Counted from the first letter of the stretch, positions 1-5,429 are shown. The stretch: 9,695 bases of DNA from Conexibacter sp. (GCA_025964215.1 JAOPZG010000254.1:1-9695); one strand, 5' to 3'. The notes: generated by a model not told the origin, from the letters alone. Program-made: numbers and translations.

Positions 1-44
1 CCGAGGCCATCGCGCAGGCCCGCGCCCAGGCGCTGGGCGCGTAG
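1..44 (+). CDS. 3' end of an unidentified host gene (partial)
   Basis: A plus-strand frame enters from the left edge and reads EAIAQARAQALGA before a TAG stop at 42-44. The alanine-rich helical tail is consistent with a protein C-terminus, and a strong hairpin terminator follows 21 bases later. Too little is present to name the protein. It could be a chance open frame, but the stop followed by a terminator argues for a real gene end. Confidence 0.5.
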   Translation, partial: EAIAQARAQALGA

Positions 45-65
45 TTCGACAGTTGGAGGAGGAGG

Positions 66-90
66 CCTCAGGCTCGACTCGAGCCTGAGG
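66..90 (+). terminator. Intrinsic terminator hairpin between convergent genes
   Basis: The arms cctcaggctcg (66-76) and cgagcctgagg (80-90) are perfectly complementary over 11 bp with a 3-nt loop, followed by TTT on the plus strand. The hairpin lies between a plus-strand gene ending at 44 and a minus-strand gene ending at 107, so it can serve the former and perhaps both. Confidence 0.8.
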
Positions 91-106
91 TTTGGGGGCC
101 GCCCCC

Positions 107-571
107 TCAGCGCGGCACGTACGCCACGCGGCCCCATGAGGGCTCGGGGGCCAGCTCGACGGGCTCGCCGTCGCGGTCCGGCTGGACGTACATGAAGGTG
201 GAGGACTCCTCGTCGAACTCGACGTCGAGCTCGTTCTCCTTCACGCGCTGGTCGAGCCAGGCGGAGCGGAAGACGAGGCGGCGCAGCCAGTGCACGAGCG
301 AGCGGTCGCTCGGGCCGACGAGCTCCGGCCAGCAGTCGTTGACGTGCTCGCCGAGCGCGGACGCGGGCTCCTGGATCTCGCCGTTGACCGAGAGGGTCAC
401 GAGATCCTCGAGCTCGGGGTCGTCCAGGCGGCCGGAGACGAACCCCAGCTTGTTGGCGGCCTGCTCGCAGCGCTCGCGGAAGTCGCGCTCGTTGAAGGTG
501 AACCGGAGTTCCCCGTATTCGAGGACGAAGTCCTCTCCGCTGTCGTAGTTGCCTCGGCGTGCGTCGTTCAT
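107..571 (-). CDS. Hypothetical acidic protein, 154 aa
   Basis: I do not recognise this protein. It begins MNDARRGNYDSGEDFVLEYG and ends at a TGA at 107. It is rich in Asp and Glu and looks like a mixed alpha/beta cytoplasmic protein: an early strand pair (VLEYGELRFTF), then an acidic helix, and a Trp/Arg segment (LVHWLRRLVFRSAWL) near residues 95-110. No signal peptide, membrane segment or Cys cluster is visible. The ATG at 571 is chosen because upstream residues lose protein-like composition, although no clear Shine-Dalgarno precedes it. The frame stays open for hundreds of codons further upstream, but that stretch is antisense to better genes. It is divergent from the response-regulator gene at 791 and, lying outside the junction, probably belongs to the host chromosome. 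Confidence 0.65.
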   Translation of the reverse strand: MNDARRGNYDSGEDFVLEYGELRFTFNERDFRERCEQAANKLGFVSGRLDDPELEDLVTLSVNGEIQEPASALGEHVNDCWPELVGPSDRSLVHWLRRLVFRSAWLDQRVKENELDVEFDEESSTFMYVQPDRDGEPVELAPEPSWGRVAYVPR

Positions 572-790
572 GAAGGTGATCAGTTCGAGTCGCGCCGAGG
601 TGAGACGGCTGCTCCCGAAGTCGTCGGCATCGTATGCCCGATCCCTTCGTGTTCGCAGGTCATGCGAGGGATCTTGCAATCCGTCCGCCCGATCTGCGGC
701 CCGCCGTCCCGGTGGATTCGTGGTGTCGGCACGCGCACCTGCCTTGCGGAGAAGGGGGGCGAATCTTGCAACGCCGCGCCCTAAGGGGGC
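572..790. other. Divergent intergenic spacer, no gene seen
   Basis: This 219-bp spacer separates two divergently oriented starts and should hold promoters for both. I could not identify a convincing -10/-35 pair. A 9-bp sequence, atcttgcaa, occurs twice in the same orientation (671-679 and 763-771), 92 bp apart, and contains the palindrome TTGCAA. Short open frames here lack ribosome-binding sites and look like chance. Confidence 0.4.
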
Positions 791-2784
791 ATGACCCACG
801 ACACGCCCGCCACCATCCTCGTCGCCGAGGACGACGCGACGACGCGGACGTTCCTCGCCGACGAGCTGACCGCGGACGGCTGCGAGCTGCTGGTCGCCGA
901 CACGGCCGCGGACGCGCTGCGCCTGCTGGAGACGAAGTTCCCGGACCTCTGCGTGCTCGACGTCGGCCTGCCCGACGGCTCGGGCCTGGACGTCGCCCGC
1001 CGCGTGCGCGCGGCCGACGGGCTGGTGAGCCGGATCGACCCGGAGACGCCGCTGCTGCTGTTGAGCGGGCGGTCGGGGGAGACGGATCGGCTGCGCGCCT
1101 TCTCCTCGGGCGCTGACGACTTCCTGGCGAAGCCCTCGGCATAGGAGTGCGTCGCGACAGGCAGCGCGACGCGCAGGCCGTCGCCGGACCCGAGGAACGA
1201 GCCGTCCCTGTCGGTCGGCGCGACGACCATCCCGCGCTCGCCGGCGGCGCCAGCCAGCGCGATTGCCTCGGCGCTGCCGGCCGGGTACACGTGGAACGAG
1301 CGGTAGATCCGGCGGAAGCCAGCGCGCAGTGCGTCGAGCGTCTCGGCGTCTCGGACCGGCGCCAGCATCGCCTCTCGCACGTCGGCGAGGAAGGCCAGTA
1401 CCTCGGACTCGACGTCGCGTGCGCTCAGCACAGCCCGCAGCTCGGTCTCGCGCGCCGTCATGCGCTCCACCTGCTCCTCCGCCGCAGCCTGCTCGGCTGC
1501 GAGGTCGCGACGCTGCTCTGCCCAGTCCTCGGCTTCGAGGTGGCCGTCCTGGAAGGCACGCCGCACCCGCGCGAGCCGATCCGCCGCCCGCATCGCCGAG
1601 CGCTCCGACTCCGCGCGACGCTCGGTCACCTCCGCGAGGCGCCGCTCCACCGTCTCGGCATGCTGCACCTGCATCGCCTCGACGTCGAGCTTCGTCGCTA
1701 GGAAGTGCTGGACCACCGAGGTCTCCAGCAGATCCCGATGCACGACCGGCATGGAGCACGCGCCCGCGCCGTGGTTGCGCGCGCGCATGCAGTTGTAGAC
1801 CTCGTAGCCGCGGCGCTTGTCCGTCCGCGGTCCGAGCGGCGAGCCACACAGCCCGCAGCGCAGGAAGCCGTTCAGGAAGAGGTGCCCACTCGCCGTCCGC
1901 CGGTTCGGGCCGCCCTCGTTGTGACGGCCGCCGAGGAGCGCCTGCGCCTGCTCGAACACCTCCACCGGGACGATCGCCTCGTGGCCGCAGGCGCACGGCG
2001 GGTCGCCGGCCTTCGACGGCTCGGCCGCCGTCGGAGCGTGGGGGAGGCCGAGGTACTGAGCGTTTCGCAGCAGCTTCGAGACGGTGCCCTGACTCCACTC
2101 GCCACCCTTCTGCGTCCGCACCCCGTCGGCATTCAAGCGCTGGTTGATGGTGTACTGCGAGACGCCGGACAGCCACTCGTCGAAGATCCGACGCACCACC
2201 TGCGCCTCCGCGGGATCGACGACCCATCGTCCGCCCTCGTAGGCGTAGCCGTACGCGGCGCGGCCGTTGTGCAGCCCCGTCGCGGCGCGGCGCGCCATGC
2301 CCTTCCTCACGGACTTCGACTTGCGGCGCGAGTCCATCATCGCCCGCTGACCGATCGCGGCGACCGACTGCACGTCCCGCATGTCGAAGTCGTCCTCGAC
2401 GGTCCGGAGGTGGACGCTCTTCCGGCGCAGCTCGATCCATAGCTCGACGAGGTGCTGTGGCGCCCCCGGCGCGTCGCCGGCTCCGCGGGCCAAGCGGTCG
2501 TGCGCCTGCGCGATCAGCATGCACGGCACGCCGTGCGCCGCGGCCGCCGCGACCGCTGCCGCCTTCGCTCGCTCCAGCCCCGGCCCGCGGTTGCCGCTGT
2601 ACGCGGAGAACCCTTCGTCCTTGTCCTCGAAGACGACGGTCCAGCCGTTCTCCTCGGCCATCTCGTGGCCTTCTTCGAGCTGCGTCGGGATCGAGGCGTG
2701 GCGATCCTCGGTCGACTTCGCCGCGTAGACCACCGCCGGGATGAGCCCGGTCGAGACGTCTGCGGCGTTCGGTAGCTTGCGCAC
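781..2784 (-). CDS. Large serine integrase (recombinase family) with host-encoded C-terminal read-through
   Basis: This is a site-specific serine integrase, which joins phage and host attachment sites through a covalent Ser-DNA intermediate. The GTG start at 2784 follows AAGGAG at 2792-2797 by 7 bases. The catalytic domain includes S24 in VVYAAKSTED, the SIPTQL helix, and D96-R97/R100 in HDRLARG. The recombinase domain follows (SRRKSKSVRKGM near 152-163, then about 170-290), a zinc ribbon (C310, C313, C332, C343) and a charged coiled coil (about 370-455). The residue two before S24, usually Arg in YxRxS, is Ala. Reading as far as the junction gives about 550 aa, in the normal range. No stop occurs there: the frame continues about 115 Ser/Arg-rich residues antisense to the receiver gene, ending at the TAG at 781. 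That tail is host DNA and probably a by-product of integration; the free phage would encode a different tail. Confidence 0.88.
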   Translation of the reverse strand: MRKLPNAADVSTGLIPAVVYAAKSTEDRHASIPTQLEEGHEMAEENGWTVVFEDKDEGFSAYSGNRGPGLERAKAAAVAAAAAHGVPCMLIAQAHDRLARGAGDAPGAPQHLVELWIELRRKSVHLRTVEDDFDMRDVQSVAAIGQRAMMDSRRKSKSVRKGMARRAATGLHNGRAAYGYAYEGGRWVVDPAEAQVVRRIFDEWLSGVSQYTINQRLNADGVRTQKGGEWSQGTVSKLLRNAQYLGLPHAPTAAEPSKAGDPPCACGHEAIVPVEVFEQAQALLGGRHNEGGPNRRTASGHLFLNGFLRCGLCGSPLGPRTDKRRGYEVYNCMRARNHGAGACSMPVVHRDLLETSVVQHFLATKLDVEAMQVQHAETVERRLAEVTERRAESERSAMRAADRLARVRRAFQDGHLEAEDWAEQRRDLAAEQAAAEEQVERMTARETELRAVLSARDVESEVLAFLADVREAMLAPVRDAETLDALRAGFRRIYRSFHVYPAGSAEAIALAGAAGERGMVVAPTDRDGSFLGSGDGLRVALPVATHSYAEGFARKSSAPEEKARSRSVSPDRPLNSSSGVSGSIRLTSPSAARTRRATSRPEPSGRPTSSTQRSGNFVSSRRSASAAVSATSSSQPSAVSSSARNVRVVASSSATRMVAGVSWVMPP
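791..1144 (+). pseudogene. Response regulator receiver domain, truncated by element insertion
   Basis: The 117-aa product is the receiver (CheY-like) domain of a two-component response regulator, which takes phosphate from a histidine kinase in the cytoplasm. Family landmarks are visible: the acidic pair E13-D14-D15 after strand 1 (ATILVAEDD), phospho-acceptor D57 in VLDVGLPDGSG, the switch residue S92 in LLLLSG, and K114 in GADDFLAKP. In intact proteins KP is normally followed by F, a last helix of a dozen or so residues, and often an output domain. Here KP is followed by only Ser-Ala and a TAG at 1142-1144. The last helix and any output domain are missing. A GGGGG stretch lies just before the ATG. 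The break coincides with the edge of the integrase-bearing element, so the 3' part is expected at the element's far end. A natural single-domain protein this short would be unusual. Confidence 0.8.
1125..1175. other. Likely attachment-site junction (host/element hybrid att site)
   Basis: The receiver homology ends at the Lys-Pro codons (1130-1135), and sequence beyond about 1136 no longer encodes a receiver. The crossover is inferred to lie near 1130-1140. On the element side an inverted repeat follows at once: gcgtcgcg (1149-1156) and cgcgacgc (1165-1172), 8-bp perfect arms around an 8-base spacer. Serine integrase half-sites are about 20-25 bp, so bases to about 1162 would be the phage half and bases back to about 1112 the bacterial half. 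The exact two-base core cannot be fixed without the partner junction. Confidence 0.6.
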
Positions 2785-2810
2785 TGCGTCGCTCCTTCTC
2801 AGCGACTTTC

Positions 2811-2843
2811 GCGAGCCGTCCTCTTGCCCGGAGGGCGGCTCGC
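2811..2843 (-). promoter_or_regulatory. Hairpin in the leader of the serine integrase gene
   Basis: The arms gcgagccg (2811-2818) and cggctcgc (2836-2843) are perfect 8-bp complements around 17 bases. A competing inner hairpin gccc-gga-gggc occupies 2826-2836. The structure sits just upstream of the Shine-Dalgarno of the integrase and could affect its expression, but high GC makes such hairpins common. The spacer from 2785 to 2954 otherwise holds no gene. Confidence 0.35.
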
Positions 2844-2887
2844 CTTCGTTGGCGACAGTGGAGCAGCGCGTTCGGACGGAACCAAGT

Positions 2888-2906
2888 GCGATAACTCGCT
2901 TATCGC
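2888..2906. repeat. Inverted repeat between the two recombinase genes
   Basis: The arms gcgataa (2888-2894) and ttatcgc (2900-2906) are perfect complements around ctcgc. The site lies about 50 bp past the tyrosine recombinase stop and about 100 bp upstream of the serine integrase start. It is AT-richer than its surroundings, as expected for an operator or a recombinase core site. Either role is inference. Confidence 0.45.
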
Positions 2907-2923
2907 CGATGCTGCGTAATGCC
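2907..2923. repeat. Imperfect 17-bp direct repeat, copy 1
   Basis: The sequence cgatgctgcgtaatgcc matches 5486-5502 at 16 of 17 positions in the same orientation. The two copies bracket a segment of about 2.6 kb holding the tyrosine recombinase, the Panacea pair and the membrane protein gene. A match of this quality can arise by chance in GC-rich DNA of this length. Confidence 0.3.
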
Positions 2924-2954
2924 GCTTCTAGAGCGGGATCTCGCGGAAGCACTG

Positions 2955-3896
2955 CTACGCCGCCAGGTGGGCGGCCACCGCGTAGGCCGCCGCACGGTCG
3001 AGCGAATGCCGGTGGGAGTTGTACCGCTGCGTGGTCCGCGGGTCGGCGTGGCCGGCACCGTCCTGGACCACGTGGAGCGGCACGTTGGCGTCGAGCGCGA
3101 GCGTGACCCAGCCATGCCGGAGGCGGTGCGGGGACACCCGATCCTCGATCCCGGCGATCCGCGCCAGGCGCGCGACCGTCTTCGCCGCGGCGACGCGATC
3201 GACGGCCCTGCCCGACCTCGTGGCGAACACCCACTCGTCGAGCCCGCGACCGGCCACGAGGACGTCGATCGCGTCGGCAGCGCGCGGCGCGATCGCGACG
3301 ATCTGCCGCTTCCCGCCCTTGCGCGTGAGAGCGGCGGTCCGGTGACCGCGCTCGTGGCCGAGGTCGCCGACCCGGAGCGCCAGCGTCTCCGAGATCCGCC
3401 AGCCGTTCAGGCACAGCACCGCGATGAGCGCGTGGTCACGCGGACCTGACGCTTCGGCCGCGGCCAGTAGCGCGCGCATGCCGTCGCGCTCGACGCCGGT
3501 CCGCGGCGACTCGGCGGACACGCGCGGCCGCCGCACGCGCTTCACGGGAGAGCGGTCGATCAGCTCCTCGTCGACCGCGTACTCATAGAAGCCGCTGAGT
3601 GCCGACAGCCGCCGGCCGGTCGTCGCCGGCGCCACGCCCTCCTCCTCCTGCTGCCGGCACCACGCCTCGACGTGGACGCGACGGGCGTCGAGCGGGTCGA
3701 TGCCACCGAGGCCGGCCAAGAACGCGCCCCAGGCTCGGAGGTCGCGGGCGTACGCCTCGCGCGTCGCCTGCCTGTAGCCCGCCAGGAACGCCGCCGCGAG
3801 GTCGTGCGCGTTCCGGATCGGGTTCGTGGAGAGGTCGGCGCCGGCGGGGCCAGCGCTCACCAGCGCGACAGCGCCGGTAGCGTGCGAACTGCTCAT
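2955..3896 (-). CDS. Tyrosine recombinase/integrase (XerC/XerD-like)
   Basis: This 313-aa protein is a complete tyrosine recombinase that cuts and rejoins DNA through a 3'-phosphotyrosine link. After a 25-residue Ala/Ser-rich leader, residues about 30-115 form the SAM-like core-binding domain (TREAYARDLRAWGAFLAGL). Residues about 130-310 are catalytic, with the full set of active-site residues: R167 in LNGWRISETL, K193 or K196 in TRKGGK, H257 and R260 in SPHRLRHGW, H283 in GHADPRTT and nucleophile Y292. The ATG at 3896 has AGGAG at 3906-3910, nine bases upstream. It ends 170 bp before the serine integrase start on the same strand. Its length and layout fit stand-alone Xer-like recombinases rather than long phage integrases with arm-binding domains. 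Because a serine integrase abuts the junction, this enzyme may resolve multimers, act at a second site, or belong to a nested element. Confidence 0.92.
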   Translation of the reverse strand: MSSSHATGAVALVSAGPAGADLSTNPIRNAHDLAAAFLAGYRQATREAYARDLRAWGAFLAGLGGIDPLDARRVHVEAWCRQQEEEGVAPATTGRRLSALSGFYEYAVDEELIDRSPVKRVRRPRVSAESPRTGVERDGMRALLAAAEASGPRDHALIAVLCLNGWRISETLALRVGDLGHERGHRTAALTRKGGKRQIVAIAPRAADAIDVLVAGRGLDEWVFATRSGRAVDRVAAAKTVARLARIAGIEDRVSPHRLRHGWVTLALDANVPLHVVQDGAGHADPRTTQRYNSHRHSLDRAAAYAVAAHLAA

Positions 3897-3919
3897 CAGG
3901 GTCTACTCCTGTGGGCCAT

Positions 3920-3951
3920 GCCCCCGGGCCGCTACCAACGGTCGCGGGGGC
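3920..3951. terminator. Strong GC hairpin upstream of the tyrosine recombinase
   Basis: The outer arms gcccccg (3920-3926) and cgggggc (3945-3951) continue into inner pairs ggccg/cggtc (3927-3931, 3939-3943), giving about 12 bp with one G-T pair, one bulged G at 3944 and loop ctaccaa. On the plus strand it is followed by GCTTTCTGTT, like an intrinsic terminator, yet no plus-strand gene precedes it. On the minus strand it lies after the toxin candidate and about ten bases before the recombinase ribosome-binding site, so it may be a leader structure. Bases 3952-4024 hold nothing else recognisable. Confidence 0.5.
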
Positions 3952-4024
3952 GCTTTCTGTTGTGATACCTCAGTGATCGTACCGTTCGCAGGACCAGAGC
4001 GGTAGATCCCGGCGCGCTCAGCGC

Positions 4025-4321
4025 CTACGGCAAGTCGGGTTCGAGCGGTTCGAGCATCACCCATTCGAGCGTGACGCGCGTGACCTCGCGCTCGATCCTC
4101 AGAAACACGACCACCCGATAGCCGGCCAGCTCGTCCGACGTGGTGAAGATGCGTACGTCGTCGCGGTCGAGGAACTGGTGAGAGTACGTGAACGGAGCGA
4201 GCCCGAGCGCGTCGTGACAGGCCTCCATGTCGTCCTCGAAGTAGCCGTCCCCCGGATCAGCGGTGGAGACGGACTGGTGCCACTCCGGCCCGTAGGCGAT
4301 CTGCCACAGCCTCGCCTTCAC
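4025..4321 (-). CDS. Small protein paired with a Panacea antitoxin; candidate toxin
   Basis: I do not recognise the fold of this 98-aa protein. It starts with a GTG at 4321, nine bases after the stop of the Panacea gene, with no separate Shine-Dalgarno, so translational coupling is likely. The N-terminal part is aromatic and acidic (LWQIAYGPEWHQ, GYFEDDMEACHDALG). The C-terminal half alternates like beta strands: DDVRIFTTSDELAGYRVVVFLRI, then TRVTLEWVMLEPLEP. No membrane segment, Cys cluster or known nuclease motif is visible. The toxin role is inferred from position: Panacea-domain antitoxins are known to pair in two-gene operons with many unrelated toxin domains. An accessory protein of unknown function is the alternative. 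Confidence 0.6.
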   Translation of the reverse strand: MKARLWQIAYGPEWHQSVSTADPGDGYFEDDMEACHDALGLAPFTYSHQFLDRDDVRIFTTSDELAGYRVVVFLRIEREVTRVTLEWVMLEPLEPDLP

Positions 4322-4330
4322 GGGGGGCGT

Positions 4331-4876
4331 CTACCAGCCCAGGCGAGCCCGCGCGACGTCGCGAGCGTTCGCGATCGTGCGGTCCGACGGAGGTTCCGTG
4401 GAGATGAGGGCCGTGCTGTAGGGGATGTCCTCGTTCAGCTCGACGAGGTTCCATCCCGCCGACTGCCGGTGCGACATGTTGCTGACGCTGGCGGCCGTGT
4501 GCGTCCGGATCTGCCGGACGACGTCGTCGATCAGCGCAAGTTCCTCGGCGTCGAACAGGTCACGTCGAGCGGGACGCTTGGCAACGGTGATGCGCGCGAC
4601 ACGCGTCCCGATCGCCCGCTCCTCGATACCTACGGCGCCTTCGGCCTCTAGCTCTCGGCGTACCGGCTTCAGCGGCACCGCCGCGGGGCCGTAGGGCAGC
4701 TTCTGGTAGCGCGCCCCGGTGATGGCGTGGCCGAGGTGGCTGTAGCCGAAGAAGTCGCAGAAGTACAACGCCTTGTTCAGCTTCGTGTCGCCGAACGTGG
4801 GGTCGTCGGCGGTCTGCTCGGCGATGTAGATGAGCAGCTCGCGGAACTTCTCGGCGTTGTAGTCGGCGGTGCGCAT
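4331..4876 (-). CDS. Panacea-domain (SocA-like) antitoxin
   Basis: The 181-aa protein carries the Panacea domain (DUF4065, SocA-like), a neutralising domain found in many toxin-antitoxin pairs. Visible family signatures are KLNKALYFCDF (32-42), the GHAITGARYQKLPYGPAAVPL block (49-69), an acidic helix with LIDDVVRQI (115-123), and the terminal SH...GWN...IPY motif (135-153). The domain fills nearly the whole protein, with no extra DNA-binding region, and the length is typical. The ATG at 4876 begins the conserved part; no Shine-Dalgarno precedes it. A dyad at 4895-4916 lies 18 bases upstream and could be an autoregulatory operator. The downstream gene starts nine bases after its stop, forming a bicistron, and is the presumed toxin. 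Inside a prophage such a pair usually favours element maintenance or resistance to other phages; which applies here is unknown. Confidence 0.88.
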   Translation of the reverse strand: MRTADYNAEKFRELLIYIAEQTADDPTFGDTKLNKALYFCDFFGYSHLGHAITGARYQKLPYGPAAVPLKPVRRELEAEGAVGIEERAIGTRVARITVAKRPARRDLFDAEELALIDDVVRQIRTHTAASVSNMSHRQSAGWNLVELNEDIPYSTALISTEPPSDRTIANARDVARARLGW

Positions 4877-4894
4877 GGGGGAGGCTGGGCGGTA

Positions 4895-4916
4895 CAGGGT
4901 ACGAGGCTCGACCCTG
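4895..4916. promoter_or_regulatory. Dyad operator candidate upstream of the Panacea antitoxin
   Basis: The plus strand reads cagggt-a-cgag-g-ctcg-accctg: two nested perfect arms (6 bp and 4 bp) with one unpaired A. It lies 18 bases before the antitoxin ATG. Toxin-antitoxin operons are commonly autoregulated through such dyads, but this is inference from position and symmetry. Confidence 0.45.
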
Positions 4917-4940
4917 AATGCCTGCACGCAGCGTACATAC

Positions 4941-4955
4941 GTGCCCGGAGGGCAC
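4941..4955. terminator. Short hairpin after the membrane protein gene
   Basis: The arms gtgccc (4941-4946) and gggcac (4950-4955) pair perfectly around gga. It lies 47 bases past the minus-strand gene ending at 5002 and ahead of the antitoxin gene. No T-run follows on the minus strand, so it may be a weak terminator or a second dyad. Its core tgcccggagggc recurs at 2825-2836. Confidence 0.35.
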
Positions 4956-5001
4956 TGATCGCCTGAGTACCTCGGAAGACCGGCTCCGCGGCATGCCGCC
5001 T

Positions 5002-5391
5002 CTACGCCGGCGGCGCGGCGTCGATCTCGCGCCTGATCCTCTCCGGATCGATGCCGGTCACGTTGGCGGCCAGCCCCTTCGAGCCTTGCCCGTGGACCGT
5101 GACGTCGCAGTGCTCGTCCGCGCGCGGCGTCCAACGGAACGCCACGAACTCCCGCTTCTTCGGCGCCAGCAGCGCGAGCAGCCCGATCGGGAACAGCAGG
5201 ACGCAGGCGACGAACACCCAATCCGAGCGGTGGAGGCGCTCGAACTCGGCGCCGTCCGCGCCGTACCGCACCATCGCCATGTTGCCCTTCCCGAGCTTGG
5301 GGGCGATGTAGTCGACGACGACGCGATCGCCGAACTCGGACGCGCCGCAGGGATAGACGAAGCGATGCGTGAAGTTCGACACCGCGCGCAT
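5002..5391 (-). CDS. Small single-pass membrane protein, unknown function
   Basis: The 129-aa product is not recognised. Residues 1-57 are polar with beta character (FGDRVVVDYIAPKLGKGNMAMVRY), residues 58-76 form one hydrophobic segment (VFVACVLLFPIGLLALLA) ending in the stop-transfer cluster PKKR, and residues 80-129 are a soluble tail with a strand pair and a final helix (DPERIRREIDAAPPA). The positive cluster after the segment suggests a cytoplasmic C-terminus. There is no signal peptide. The ATG at 5391 is the most protein-like start, but no Shine-Dalgarno is seen; upstream sequence contains a strong hairpin and does not look coding. It lies between the 121-aa phage gene and the Panacea pair on the same strand. 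A role in superinfection exclusion or envelope contact is conceivable but not shown. Confidence 0.65.
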   Translation of the reverse strand: MRAVSNFTHRFVYPCGASEFGDRVVVDYIAPKLGKGNMAMVRYGADGAEFERLHRSDWVFVACVLLFPIGLLALLAPKKREFVAFRWTPRADEHCDVTVHGQGSKGLAANVTGIDPERIRREIDAAPPA

Positions 5392-5429
5392 CGTCGCGAA
5401 GGCGCTCGCCCCGGCCGTCGCTGACGGAG

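Noticed and set aside
1100..1175. Integration into a tRNA gene
   Set aside because: No tRNA-like sequence occurs at the junction; the target is a protein gene, common for serine integrases.
1147..1701. Plus-strand open frames opposite the serine integrase
   Set aside because: These are low-complexity Arg-rich products, antisense to a protein with clear catalytic and zinc-ribbon motifs.
107..2524. An 805-codon minus-strand open frame covering the first gene and far beyond
   Set aside because: Only the last 154 residues look like a protein. The rest is Arg/Ala/Gly-rich shadow of the receiver and integrase genes, which have recognisable domains.
2785..3414. N-terminal extension of the serine integrase upstream of the chosen GTG
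   Set aside because: The frame is open, but the sequence is antisense-like over the tyrosine recombinase, and a good Shine-Dalgarno precedes the GTG at 2784.
3912..3965. A 15-codon plus-strand ORF (MPPGRYQRSRGRFLL) within the hairpin spacer
   Set aside because: It has no ribosome-binding site and is fully explained by the hairpin sequence.
2825..4953. tgcccggagggc shared by the integrase leader and the antitoxin leader as a firm common operator
   Set aside because: Several 12-base matches are expected by chance in GC-rich DNA of this length, so it is kept only as a weak hint.
4918..5424. A 168-codon plus-strand frame opposite the membrane protein gene
   Set aside because: It is Arg/Glu/Asp/Pro-rich without motifs. 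The minus-strand frame has a well-formed membrane segment with a positive stop-transfer cluster.
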